A DNA stretch of 64,000 nucleotides from NCBI GenBank assembly GCA_944363565.1, contig CALVUI010000002.1, positions 124,001-188,000 of the forward strand. Reading direction: 5' to 3'. Source of the stretch: an uncultured Bacilli bacterium (lineage in GTDB: Bacteria > Bacillota_I > Bacilli_A > RFN20 > CAG-826). The translations under genes and the position numbers were made by a program. Of the stretch, positions 1 to 8,973 are shown piece by piece. Position 1 is the first letter of the stretch. Each line of letters begins with the position of its first letter. Under the pieces are notes generated by a model that ran no database searches, had not been told where the DNA came from, and saw nothing but the letters and a program-made list of their open reading frames with translations.

Positions 1-981
1 CTTCCTTCACGGCGTGCTCGTAGCACTCCAAGGTGAAGCTTCTTCCCATGAAGGCCGAGACCAACATGACCAGGGTCGATTTTGGCAAATGGAAGTTGGT
101 GATGAGGGCGTCGATGGCCTTATATTCATAGCCCGGTTGGATGAAGATATTGGTCGGTTCCTTGGTGGCTTTAAAAATCCCGTATTTTTGGAGGTTAGCT
201 TCCAAAGAACGGACCGAAGTCGTCCCTACGGCGATGATCCTCCGGCCTTCTTTTTTGGCGAGGTTAAGACACTCTGCGGCTTCTTCCTTGATCTCGTAGA
301 GCTCGCTATGCATATGGTGGTCCTTAGTGTCTTCGACCTTGACCGGCCTAAAGGTTCCAAGACCAATATTGAGGGTGATATCAATGATTTCAATGCCTTT
401 TTGCGTTATTTTCTCTAGCAAATCATCGGTAAAATGGAAACCAGCGGTCGGAGCGGCCGCGCTCCCAGGCACTTTGGCGTAGACGGTTTGGTAGTCACTA
501 TTGTCGCTGACCTGACGATGGATATAGGGCGGTAAGGGCATGTGGCCGATGCTTTCTAGGACCTCAAGGAAGATCCCTTGGTAAAGGAATTTGAAGTGGC
601 GGATTCCCTCATCCAAGACCTTGGTGCAAACGGCCTTTAATTTTCCATCGCCGAAGGTACACTCGGTCCCGAGGTGAACGCTTTTGGCGTGCCCCACCAG
701 ACACTCGTATTCATCGTTCCCGAGGTCCTTCAAAAGGAGGACTTCGACCACTCCGTGGGTCTTGGTTTTATAGCCAAGAAGGCGGGCCGGAATGACCTTG
801 GTGTTGTTCCTGACCAAGACGTCCCCGGGCTTTAGGTAATCGATGATGTCGCTGAAGAGATGGTCCTCGTAGGTCCTCTTTTCGCGGTCGATGACCAGCA
901 TCCGGCAGGCATCGCGCTGCTCAGAAGGGCTTTGGGCGATCTGTCCTTCGGGCAGGACGAAGTCAAAGAGATTGATATCCA

Positions 982-982
<1 letters not shown>
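1..982 (-). CDS. queA: S-adenosylmethionine:tRNA ribosyltransferase-isomerase (QueA), C-terminus cut by window edge
   Basis: QueA transfers and isomerises the ribosyl part of SAM onto preQ1 at tRNA position 34, giving epoxyqueuosine. The minus strand reads MDINLFDFVLPEGQIAQ at the start and later PGSAAAPTAGFHF and GTFRPV, all typical of QueA. About 327 residues are visible; the family is about 340-350, so only a short C-terminal piece is lost off the left edge. The ATG at 982-980 shares one base with the tgt stop (TGATG), so translation is probably coupled to tgt. With tgt and queT it forms a queuosine block. No 7-deazaguanine synthesis genes are seen here, so salvage of preQ1 is inferred. 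Confidence 0.95.
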
Positions 983-2115
<1,133 letters not shown>

Positions 2116-2135
2116 GACCGAAAGGGCCCTTTCCT

Positions 2136-2648
2136 CTACCACTTGACGTCGACATGGCGGCTGAAGGCAAGGGCTTCGCTGAAGCCCTTCCTCCTAATTA
2201 GCAATAACAAGAGGACATAACCGACGGCAATGACCGCCAGTTCCCCTCCCCCGACGGTCAGGAAATTGAGCCAAAAGGGGGTCTCGGTGATGATCCAAAG
2301 TTCGAGTCCGATGACCACCGCGTTGACCAACACCGGCCAAACGGCGGCCGCCAAAAGACGGGGCGATAGATAGGCGGCCCCAACCGCCGCGATGAGGGTG
2401 GCCAGGGTCCCGAAGATCATGTCCCAAGGGCCAAGCAAGGAAAGGGACATGATGTTGGCGAGGAAGGTCCCGATCGTCACCCCGTAGATGAAATCGGGAC
2501 GGAAGAAGCAGAGCAATACCAGCATTTCCGAAAGCCGGAATTGGATGGGCCCATAGGCAAATTCCCCGCAAAGAAGGCATAAAACAAAATAAATCGCAGC
2601 CAACAGGGCGTTGACGACGATTTTCTTGGTGAGATTCTGATCGCGCAT
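2136..2648 (-). CDS. queT: QueT family queuosine-precursor ECF transporter S-component
   Basis: A 170-residue membrane protein of the QueT family, the substrate-binding subunit of an energy-coupling-factor importer for queuosine precursors. After a short N-terminus it has about five to six hydrophobic helices and family features such as FAYGPIQFRLSEML and FRPDFIYGVTIGTFLANI. It sits between prs and tgt/queA on the same strand. Its ATG at 2648 is preceded by a strong AGGAGG seven bases upstream, embedded in a preQ1-type riboswitch, so expression should fall when preQ1 is plentiful. The shared EcfA/EcfT energising module is not in the window. Confidence 0.9.
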   Translation of the reverse strand: MRDQNLTKKIVVNALLAAIYFVLCLLCGEFAYGPIQFRLSEMLVLLCFFRPDFIYGVTIGTFLANIMSLSLLGPWDMIFGTLATLIAAVGAAYLSPRLLAAAVWPVLVNAVVIGLELWIITETPFWLNFLTVGGGELAVIAVGYVLLLLLIRRKGFSEALAFSRHVDVKW

Positions 2649-2655
2649 ATTGCGA

Positions 2656-2695
2656 CCTCCTTGTTTTTTAGACGTGGTTCAGAGGAAGAACACGT
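2656..2695 (-). promoter_or_regulatory. preQ1 class I riboswitch candidate controlling queT
   Basis: On the minus strand a stem ACGTG (2691-2695) pairs with CACGT (2672-2676). TTC follows the 5' arm, and the 3' arm is followed by CTAAAAAACAAGGAGG. The A-rich tail running into the Shine-Dalgarno site is the pseudoknot-forming tail of preQ1-I aptamers, and queT is a classic target. Because the SD (2656-2661) is in the tail, control is probably translational. A GC hairpin at 2698-2712 lies just upstream. A plain hairpin is the alternative; the match was judged by eye. Confidence 0.75.
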
Positions 2696-2729
2696 TTGGC
2701 CGTTTGCCGGCCGCTATTCTAAAACAAAA

Positions 2730-3689
2730 TCAATAAAATGCCATCCAGGAATCGGGGATGTCGCCTCCGTCTTCGCTCACTTCGATGAGGCGGGCGATCA
2801 TCGGGGCGATGGAGATGGTGTGGACCCCGGGAATTTCGCTTTCGATGGAATTGGTGACCACGAGGTCGGAAATCCGGCTTTCCAGTAGCTCAATGCTACT
2901 TTGCTTGCTGAAGATCCCATGGGTCCCGCCGACCAAGACGGCCTTGGCCCCATGTTCGTAAAGGGCAGCCACCGAAGCCAAAACCGTACCCCCGGTATCG
3001 ATGATGTCATCGATCATGACACAGGTCTTGCCCTTGACTTCGCCAACGACGTTGACGACCTCGGCCGTATTGGGGGCCGGGCGCCTTTTGTCGATAATAC
3101 CGAGTTGGCTATCGGGGATTTCGCTGGCCAGGTCCCGGGCCCTATGGATCGATCCGTGATCGGGCGAAACCACAACGACATCCTTGGTTTTTACGTGGAT
3201 TTCTTTTAATTTCTGACGATAGTACTGTCCGAACAAAGGGATCGGAGAAAGGTCATCGACCGGGACCGAGAAGAAGCCGGTGATCTGGGGCGTATGGAGG
3301 TCCATGGTCATGATCCGTGAAACCCCGACGGTCTCCAAAATTGTCGCCACCAACTTGGCGGTGATGGGCTCGCCGCGCTTAGCGATCCGGTCCTGACGGC
3401 AGAAGCCGTAATAGGGAATGACAAGGTTGATTTCCTTGGCCTTGGCCTTCTTGAGGGCGTCGATGAAGACTAGTAACTCCATCAGGCGTTCGGCGACCGG
3501 GGTAGCCGTCGACTGGATGATGTAGATCTTTTTGTTCCGGACGTTGTTGGAAGTGCGGGCCATGACCTCGCCGTCGGCAAAGTGGCTGACCTGGGCTTGC
3601 TGAAGGGGCAGGCCGAGGATGTCGGCCACTTCTTTGGAAAGACCCGGGTTGGCGGTCAGGCTATAAAGAAGAACGTTGTTGCTATCCAT
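2730..3689 (-). CDS. prs: Ribose-phosphate pyrophosphokinase (PRPP synthetase)
   Basis: Makes phosphoribosyl pyrophosphate from ribose-5-phosphate and ATP for nucleotide, NAD, His and Trp synthesis. The 319 residues show the flexible loop YYGFCRQDRIAKRGEPITAK, the conserved MTMDLHTPQITGFF, and the PRPP-binding loop VMIDDIIDTGGT. Length is standard for class I enzymes. The start ATG at 3689 has TAAAAT with an upstream TGA (extended -10) ending seven bases before it and no Shine-Dalgarno site, so the mRNA is predicted leaderless. The gene lies upstream of the queT riboswitch on the same strand. Confidence 0.97.
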   Translation of the reverse strand: MDSNNVLLYSLTANPGLSKEVADILGLPLQQAQVSHFADGEVMARTSNNVRNKKIYIIQSTATPVAERLMELLVFIDALKKAKAKEINLVIPYYGFCRQDRIAKRGEPITAKLVATILETVGVSRIMTMDLHTPQITGFFSVPVDDLSPIPLFGQYYRQKLKEIHVKTKDVVVVSPDHGSIHRARDLASEIPDSQLGIIDKRRPAPNTAEVVNVVGEVKGKTCVMIDDIIDTGGTVLASVAALYEHGAKAVLVGGTHGIFSKQSSIELLESRISDLVVTNSIESEIPGVHTISIAPMIARLIEVSEDGGDIPDSWMAFY

Positions 3690-3696
3690 TTGGGGT

Positions 3697-3702
3697 ATTT
3701 TA
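3697..3702 (-). promoter_or_regulatory. Extended -10 of prs, leaderless spacing
   Basis: Minus strand TGA-TAAAAT ends seven bases before the prs ATG. It directly abuts the stop codon of the upstream gene. Confidence 0.55.
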
Positions 3703-4296
3703 TCACTGATAATCCTTGACCACCCTAAGGACGATGGCCTTTTTGGCTTCGAGTTCGGTATAGGGGACGAGGTGACTCACGTCATAACCGAGGTCTTTGA
3801 GATGTTTGATTCCCTCTTTGGTCCGCATCCAAAGGGCGATGTCGCCCCTTTCGAAACGTTCCTCTTCCTTGAGGGGCTTGAACGAGGTCCCAAAATAAAA
3901 CATCCCCTTACGGCCGTAGAAATAGTTCTCGGGCCTAAAGTCGATCGTGAATTTGCTAAGCCTTGCGAACTTGGCCAGACGGAAGATTTCCTCGTAAATC
4001 CCCTCTTCTATTTCTTCTTTTAGCAAAAGTCCGGGAACGGGAGCGACCTCGACGTATTTCATGAGGATAACTCTGTTATCTCCATCGGCCTTTTTGATCT
4101 TCGGCCCATCGACCCCGATCTTCTTGAGGAATTTCTTGGCCTTCAAAACCTCCTCGTAACGTCCTTCCTGGGGGATGGCCAGGAAGTATGGCTTTCCCTT
4201 CTTGTCCTTGCAGATATAGACATCATGATCATAGCCCTTGAAGAAGAGGTCGCCTTCTTCATAAAAATAGGTTTTCGATCCGACTTTCTTTTCCAT
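3703..4296 (-). CDS. Hypothetical protein, possibly a small degenerate protein-kinase-like fold
   Basis: I do not recognise a named family. The 197 residues are soluble and charged. An N-terminal beta-rich part (VYICKDKKGKPYFLAIP) is followed by a helix and a hinge-like RVILMKYVE. The segment FTIDFRPENYF near residue 130 has the D-x4-N spacing of a kinase catalytic loop, followed by GMFYFGTSF where a DFG would be expected. This suggests a pseudokinase-like fold, but that is inference. The ATG at 4296 is chosen; an in-frame GTG at 4314 would add six residues. It is divergent from the P-loop kinase at 4377 and lies immediately upstream of prs. Confidence 0.7.
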   Translation of the reverse strand: MEKKVGSKTYFYEEGDLFFKGYDHDVYICKDKKGKPYFLAIPQEGRYEEVLKAKKFLKKIGVDGPKIKKADGDNRVILMKYVEVAPVPGLLLKEEIEEGIYEEIFRLAKFARLSKFTIDFRPENYFYGRKGMFYFGTSFKPLKEEERFERGDIALWMRTKEGIKHLKDLGYDVSHLVPYTELEAKKAIVLRVVKDYQ

Positions 4297-4363
4297 AGCG
4301 CCATTTAAGGGCACCTTCTTGCTAAAAGCAAGATAGGTGTTTCCCCCATTCCCTTGAAGGTGA

Positions 4364-4369
4364 TATATT
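4364..4369 (+). promoter_or_regulatory. Extended -10 of the P-loop kinase gene at 4377
   Basis: TGA-TATATT ends seven bases before the ATG at 4377. The alternative TTG start at 4368 falls inside this hexamer and is therefore disfavoured. Confidence 0.55.
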
Positions 4370-4376
4370 GCAGGCG

Positions 4377-4886
4377 ATGCGGACTCTAATCCTCCTAAGC
4401 GCGATTCCCGGATCGGGGAAATCGACCTACGCCAAGCACTATGCGGCCACCCACCCCAATACCTACATCGTCTCCAGCGACGAAGTGAGAAAAAGGATCG
4501 CCGGGTCCTTAGCCAAGTTCGACAAGGAACCCGAAGTCTGGGAAACCTTCCTAAGTGACATCAATTCGTACGCAAAGAAGTTCGAAGACGTCACCGTCAT
4601 TGCCGACGCCACCAATCTCCAGAACAAGTACCGTCGTTATTACTGCGAGGCCACGCCGGCCTTCGACCGCCACGTCCTGGTTTACTTCGACATCCCCTTC
4701 GAGGTCTGCCTGGTCCAAAACAAAATGCGGGAAGGTGACCGGGTTGTCCCCGAAAAGGCGATGCTCAAATTAAAGGAAGAATTCGAACCCGTCAGCGAGG
4801 AGGTCAAAGCCCTCTATGACGAATACATCGTTTTGGGTCCCGATTACGTCTCTCCCCTCATCAAGAAGATCAGGGGTGAGAACTAG
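4377..4886 (+). CDS. AAA_33-type P-loop kinase (polynucleotide kinase/zeta-like NTPase), paralog A
   Basis: A 169-residue single-domain P-loop protein. It starts MRTLILLSAIPGSGKST, so the Walker A motif occupies residues 10-16. VSSDEVRKRI follows, as in polynucleotide-kinase/zeta-like NTPases, where the Asp contacts Mg or substrate. VIADATNL is the second family signature, and a lid with REGDRVVPE follows. Such proteins phosphorylate small molecules or RNA ends; the substrate cannot be read from sequence. It resembles the protein at 8974-9462. Its 3' end overlaps the convergent gene at 4883 by four bases. Confidence 0.85.
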   Translation: MRTLILLSAIPGSGKSTYAKHYAATHPNTYIVSSDEVRKRIAGSLAKFDKEPEVWETFLSDINSYAKKFEDVTVIADATNLQNKYRRYYCEATPAFDRHVLVYFDIPFEVCLVQNKMREGDRVVPEKAMLKLKEEFEPVSEEVKALYDEYIVLGPDYVSPLIKKIRGEN

Positions 4887-5260
4887 CCTTTGATCTTTTT
4901 GCGCATATAGACCGCTAAGGAAACGTAGATGAGGTCGCTATCTTCGACCAGATAGGCCAGACGCTCTCCCGCTTCCAGACCTTTTAGATAAATGAGGGCG
5001 GTTTTGCCTAGTTTTTTGAGATTCACTACCTGGTAGGCCTTTTCATGGTTATGAAGTTCGGCCTCTTTGAGGAAGCAACCCTTGGGACGGAAATCGAGGG
5101 TGGCCTTATGGACATCCCCCATGGAGATGGGCTCGAAGGAGGTGAGGATCTCCCCACTTTCATCGACCAAATCGACGGCCTTCCAATCGACCACTACCTT
5201 GATCTTATCACCCTTGCTTAGCTTCTTTTCCCTCGAAAGGGGGAAGACATTCTCCGTCAC
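4883..5260 (-). CDS. Hypothetical protein, about 125 residues
   Basis: Not recognised. The predicted product is beta-strand-rich and charged, with no membrane segment or signal peptide. It contains KGDKIKVVVDWKAVDLVD, ATLDFRPKGCFL, and a C-terminal half with LGKTALIYLKGLE and DLIYVSLAVYMRKK. The start is uncertain: I use a GTG at 5260. The open frame continues upstream through a terminator and into the end of the next gene, which is unlikely to be coding. It lies downstream of the membrane protein gene at 5346, separated by a terminator. Confidence 0.55.
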   Translation of the reverse strand: MTENVFPLSREKKLSKGDKIKVVVDWKAVDLVDESGEILTSFEPISMGDVHKATLDFRPKGCFLKEAELHNHEKAYQVVNLKKLGKTALIYLKGLEAGERLAYLVEDSDLIYVSLAVYMRKKIKG

Positions 5261-5302
5261 TGCTTCTTTGAAGAAATAAATCGGTACTCGCGCGGGCGCA
5301 AG

Positions 5303-5325
5303 AAAAATCCCCCTTGAGGGGGATT
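5303..5325 (-). terminator. Rho-independent terminator of the 5346-6272 gene
   Basis: A perfect eight-base-pair stem AATCCCCC/GGGGGATT (5306-5313 and 5318-5325) closes a four-base loop. On the minus strand it is followed by a T-run (plus-strand A at 5303-5307), 20 bases after the stop of the membrane protein gene. Confidence 0.8.
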
Positions 5326-5345
5326 GATCGTTGCAGTTACTTTCC

Positions 5346-6272
5346 TTAGGCTTTCTTGCCTTCGGTTTGCCAGGGCTTGTAGAGGATACAGAGGCAGGCG
5401 ATGCCGGCCACGGCGACGGCGGCCCCGATGATGAGGGCGGCGATGCCATAGCTATTGGCCCCTTCGGCCAGATTCATGGAAGTCTGCCAGCTCGAGAAGT
5501 GGAAGCGGCCGTAGTTGCCCCAGCCGATTTCAAGGCCACCGATGGTGGCGAAGGAGGCCCCGGCGGTCAGAACCGCGAGGGATCCGAGCAACCCGGACAG
5601 TTGCCCTTTCTTTTCGATCAGCTTGCCGCAGAAGAGGCAAAGGAGGGCGACCGCGAGGGAGAAGGCGACATAGACGACCAACATGATGACGTTGTTGGCG
5701 GTGATGGAATTGGGACTGGCGAGGAGGGTGATGAGGCTGATGGCGCTGAAGAGGGTGATGGCGAAGGCATTGACGGAAACGCCATAGGCGATGCCCCTAT
5801 ACATGGAAGCGGAGTTCTTGTTATCAAAGAGGCGGACCATCGGGACGTTGGCGGCGATCAATAAGCCGATGGCGACGATGATGGCAACCACGATGATGAA
5901 GGCCGGGTTCTCTTCGCCGGCGGTGAGGCCGAAGAAAACGGTGCCGTTGAGGAAGAAGAAGATGGCGCCGAGATACCCCATGACGATGAAGGCGGCAAAG
6001 CTCTTGAGGACCGGAGCGTCGTCGCTGGGATTGGCGAGGGCCTTCATGGCCTGATAGAAGCCATAGCCGGAGACCAGGGCCCCGGTGAGGCCGAAGACCG
6101 CCAACTCAAGCTTGAGGTTGAGGGGCAGGTAGGTCTGGACGAAGGCCGTGGCATTGATGAAGTGGGTCGGTAAGACGAAGAAACCAAAATAAGCGGCCAA
6201 AACGATGCCCCCAAGGGCGAGGATCCCATGGAAAAGGGCGCATAGGGTCCGTGATGTGCTTCCGTATTTCAT
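5346..6272 (-). CDS. Polytopic membrane protein of unknown function
   Basis: 308 residues with about eight hydrophobic segments separated by short loops, for example GGIVLAAYFGFFVLP, AIFFFLNGTVFF, AFIIVVAIIVAIGLLIAA, NNVIMLVVYVAFSLAVALLCLFCG, and a C-terminal GIAALIIGAAVAVAGIACLCIL. There is no cleavable signal and no recognisable transporter motif. The ATG at 6272 has AGAGGTA seven bases upstream, a good ribosome binding site. It is a single-gene unit ending at the 5306-5325 terminator. The small residue-rich, repetitive helix pattern gives no clear family. Confidence 0.8.
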   Translation of the reverse strand: MKYGSTSRTLCALFHGILALGGIVLAAYFGFFVLPTHFINATAFVQTYLPLNLKLELAVFGLTGALVSGYGFYQAMKALANPSDDAPVLKSFAAFIVMGYLGAIFFFLNGTVFFGLTAGEENPAFIIVVAIIVAIGLLIAANVPMVRLFDNKNSASMYRGIAYGVSVNAFAITLFSAISLITLLASPNSITANNVIMLVVYVAFSLAVALLCLFCGKLIEKKGQLSGLLGSLAVLTAGASFATIGGLEIGWGNYGRFHFSSWQTSMNLAEGANSYGIAALIIGAAVAVAGIACLCILYKPWQTEGKKA

Positions 6273-6358
6273 AAATAAGTACCTCTGGCGTCGGCTTCGA
6301 GGCGAATGCCAAAACGCGCTTTCCTATTTAAAGTCAAACATAGTTTGGTGTCAACGTG

Positions 6359-6388
6359 AAAAGTAGGGCCAAACCATAGGTTTGTCCT
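6359..6388 (-). terminator. Weak terminator after the BaiN-like gene
   Basis: A stem-loop with CAAACC (6370-6375) pairing to GGTTTG (6379-6384), flanked by partly paired GGGC/TCCT. It is followed on the minus strand by a short T-run, just past the stop at 6391. Confidence 0.45.
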
Positions 6389-6390
6389 AC

Positions 6391-7563
6391 CTAGAGGGAG
6401 GAGGCCAAAAGGTAGGAAGAAAGAAGGCACCAGGAAAGGTTGAAGCCGCCGCAGAGGCCGTCGACGTCGAGGACTTCCCCGATGAAGGCGACGCCGGACT
6501 CCCTCGTACTCCTCATCTTTTCGTCTATTTCCGAGAGATCGACCCCACCCAGGGTGACCTGGCTATGGGCGAAGCCGCTAGAGCCTTGGTAGGCGAAGGA
6601 CATGTCCTTGAGATAAGAAGGGACATCCTGGGGAGCGAGGCTTTCGACGAACCTGCAAAGCGAAGGATCGAGGAAGGCCAAAAGGGCCTTGGGGCCGTGA
6701 CTTTTGAGAGCTTTCTCATACATGGCCCTTAAATCTTCGAGCGACAAATCGGGGAAAAGATCTAGGACGACGCGATAGTCCTTTCCCTTTTGGTAATGCC
6801 TCTCAATCGAGGATTCGGCATTCATGACGCAGATACCGGATAAGCCGTCGTTACGGAAAAGGACTTCCCCGGTTTCCTCATAAAGGAGGTTCTCCCCTTC
6901 GTAGGCCTTCAAGTGGCAAGGGTGACGGGAACCGTCCGCCAAGACGGGACGGGGATTGGTCTTGATGGAAGTAAGTCCCGGTCGGGGCCGGACGATTTGA
7001 TAACCGTGCTTCCTAAGAACCCCGAAGAAGGATCCGTCGCTCCCGAGGTTCGGGCTCGAGGCCCCGCCGCAGGCGATGACCAAGAGATCGCATTCGTATG
7101 TTCCGTTATTGGTCTCTACCCTAACCCTCTGACCATTGGAGACATAGTCTTCGACCTTGGTATCGAGGACCACATCGACCCCGTTGGACCTAAGCCCATT
7201 CTCCAGCAAGGCCAAAAGCGAAGAGGCGGAAAAAGAGAGGGGATAGAGGAGTTCGCCGCGGTTTTGCGTCAATATTCCCATCGCCGATAGCATTTCGTCC
7301 AACCAGCGATTATCGGCCAAAGCAAGGCACTTCTGCAGGTATTCCGGATGATTGTAGGCCTTGGGTTCGATATGGAGCCGGGAGATGTTGCAGTGCCCGT
7401 TCCCGGTGGCAAGCAACTTCTTCCCGAGCTTCTTTTCCTTCTCCAAAACCGTTACTTTGGCCGGCGGCAAAAAGTGCTTGAGGACGGTGGCAAAGAAGAG
7501 GCCGGCGGAAGATCCCCCGATCACGACGACTTCTAATGGTTTAGATACTTTTTGATTTCCCAT
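6391..7563 (-). CDS. BaiN/RdsA-like FAD-dependent oxidoreductase (HI0933 family)
   Basis: About 390 residues of an FAD flavoprotein family that includes YhiN, HI0933 and the bile-acid enzyme BaiN. The Rossmann start is EVVVIGGSSAGLFFA. The family signature KKLGKKLLATGNGHCNIS follows near residue 50, and LLVIACGGASSPNLGSDG and a C-terminal GEVLDVDGLCGGFNLSWC close the FAD site. The reaction in this organism cannot be assigned. The ATG at 7563 lies inside glnA, overlapping its 3' end by 31 bases, so the two genes are one transcription unit. Why a flavoprotein follows glutamine synthetase is unclear. Confidence 0.88.
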   Translation of the reverse strand: MGNQKVSKPLEVVVIGGSSAGLFFATVLKHFLPPAKVTVLEKEKKLGKKLLATGNGHCNISRLHIEPKAYNHPEYLQKCLALADNRWLDEMLSAMGILTQNRGELLYPLSFSASSLLALLENGLRSNGVDVVLDTKVEDYVSNGQRVRVETNNGTYECDLLVIACGGASSPNLGSDGSFFGVLRKHGYQIVRPRPGLTSIKTNPRPVLADGSRHPCHLKAYEGENLLYEETGEVLFRNDGLSGICVMNAESSIERHYQKGKDYRVVLDLFPDLSLEDLRAMYEKALKSHGPKALLAFLDPSLCRFVESLAPQDVPSYLKDMSFAYQGSSGFAHSQVTLGGVDLSEIDEKMRSTRESGVAFIGEVLDVDGLCGGFNLSWCLLSSYLLASSL

Positions 7564-8867
7564 TCCGTAACCAGGCCACGGTAATTGTCCCACTCAATCT
7601 GCTTGGCCGTCACGTATTTCTCGAAACAATGGTCCCCGAGGGTCTCCCGCATGAGGGGATCGGCCTTGAGGGCCTTGACCGCGTCCTTGAGGTTTTCGGG
7701 AAGGTTCTCGATACCCCTTTCTTCCCTTTCGAGGCGGCTTAAAGCGAAGATGTCGTCATAGACCGGGGGTACGAGGTCTTTTTCGGCGGTATTGGCAATC
7801 CCATCGAGGCCACTGGCAAGAATGGCGGCCAAGGCCAGATAGGGATTGGCGGTCGGATCGACGTTCCTGATCTCAGTCCGGGTCGCCGCCCCTTTGGCGG
7901 CCGGGATCCTGATCATGGCCGAACGGTTGCAGTCGCTCCAGCAGACATAACAGGGGGCTTCGTAACCGGGAATCAGTCTCTTGTAGGAATTGACGGTCGG
8001 ATTGGTGAGGGCCGAGAAGCCGCGGGCGTGGCGGATGATGCCGCTGATCCACTGGCGGCAGAGGAGACTCAGTCCCATCTTATCCTTGGGGTCATAGAAG
8101 ACGTTTTCCCCTTTCGGTCCCCCGATCGAACAGTTGGTGTGCATCCCTGAGCCGTTGATGCCGGCAATCGGCTTGGGCATGAAGGTGGCGAGGTAGCCCC
8201 TCTTGCGGGCCACGAACTTCACGACCTGCTTGAAGGTCTGGACGTTGTCGCAGGCCATGACGACGTCGGAGAAGCGGAAATTGATCTCGTTTTGGCCGGG
8301 AGCCACCTCGTGATGGGCGGTCTGGATGACAAAGCCGAGCTTTTCGAGTTCCATCGCGATGTCGCGCCGGACGTACTCGCCCCCGTCCATCGGGGAAAGG
8401 TCGAAATAAGAGGCATGGTCGATGGTGTCGATGATCGGTTCCCCATGACTGTCGAGTTTGAAGAGAAAGAATTCCGGCTCGAAGCCGACGTTGAGGCTCT
8501 CTAGGCCCATCGAGCGCATCTTCTTGACCGCCCTTTTGAGGATGTAACGGGGATCGCCCTCGAAGGGCTCGCCCTTCGCGGTGTAGACGTCGCAGATGAG
8601 GCGGGCGACCTTGCCATAGGTCTCGTCCTCGAAGCCGAGGATCATCCAGGTATCGAGGTCGGGATGGAGGAACATGTCGGCTTCTTTGATGCGGACGAAG
8701 CCCTCGATCGAGGAGCCGTCGAACATGATCTTGTTATCGAGGGCCTCCTCCAATTGGCCGACCGAAATCTCAACCGCCTTGATGGTCCCCAAGATGTCGG
8801 TGAATTGGAGACGGACGTAACGGACGCCCTCCTTGGCCGCGTTTTCCAATATGGCTTTCTTGTCCAT
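7533..8867 (-). CDS. glnA: Glutamine synthetase type I
   Basis: ATP-dependent synthesis of glutamine from glutamate and ammonia. The 444-residue length and C-terminus (VTEWEIKKYLNH) fit the feedback-inhibited Firmicutes GSI-alpha group, which lacks the adenylylation loop. Visible are FDGSSIEGF, the active-site GFEPEFFLF, NGSGMHTNCS, the ATP-site HARGFSALTNPTVNSYKRL, and NRSAMIRIPA. A GAGGGGG Shine-Dalgarno sequence precedes the ATG. No glnR gene is adjacent. It is the first gene of a unit with the BaiN-like gene and is divergent from the P-loop kinase at 8974. Confidence 0.97.
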   Translation of the reverse strand: MDKKAILENAAKEGVRYVRLQFTDILGTIKAVEISVGQLEEALDNKIMFDGSSIEGFVRIKEADMFLHPDLDTWMILGFEDETYGKVARLICDVYTAKGEPFEGDPRYILKRAVKKMRSMGLESLNVGFEPEFFLFKLDSHGEPIIDTIDHASYFDLSPMDGGEYVRRDIAMELEKLGFVIQTAHHEVAPGQNEINFRFSDVVMACDNVQTFKQVVKFVARKRGYLATFMPKPIAGINGSGMHTNCSIGGPKGENVFYDPKDKMGLSLLCRQWISGIIRHARGFSALTNPTVNSYKRLIPGYEAPCYVCWSDCNRSAMIRIPAAKGAATRTEIRNVDPTANPYLALAAILASGLDGIANTAEKDLVPPVYDDIFALSRLEREERGIENLPENLKDAVKALKADPLMRETLGDHCFEKYVTAKQIEWDNYRGLVTEWEIKKYLNH

Positions 8868-8961
8868 TGCCTGTCCCCCTCAAATTTACGAAATATGATT
8901 AACCCGGCTTTTACCTCGTTCAAGAGAAAAATTCCTCGTGGAAGAAATGGCTTATTGGCCC

Positions 8962-8967
8962 TATCAT
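8962..8967 (+). promoter_or_regulatory. -10-like hexamer of the kinase gene at 8974, leaderless spacing
   Basis: TATCAT ends six bases before GTG 8974. This supports the GTG as start rather than the in-frame GTG 8938 or ATG 8947. Confidence 0.45.
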
Positions 8968-8973
8968 TGCCAC

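Noticed and set aside
4303-4308. Leaderless -10 for the 4296 gene
   Set aside because: TTAAAT has the right spacing but lacks the key A at position two, so it was not counted.
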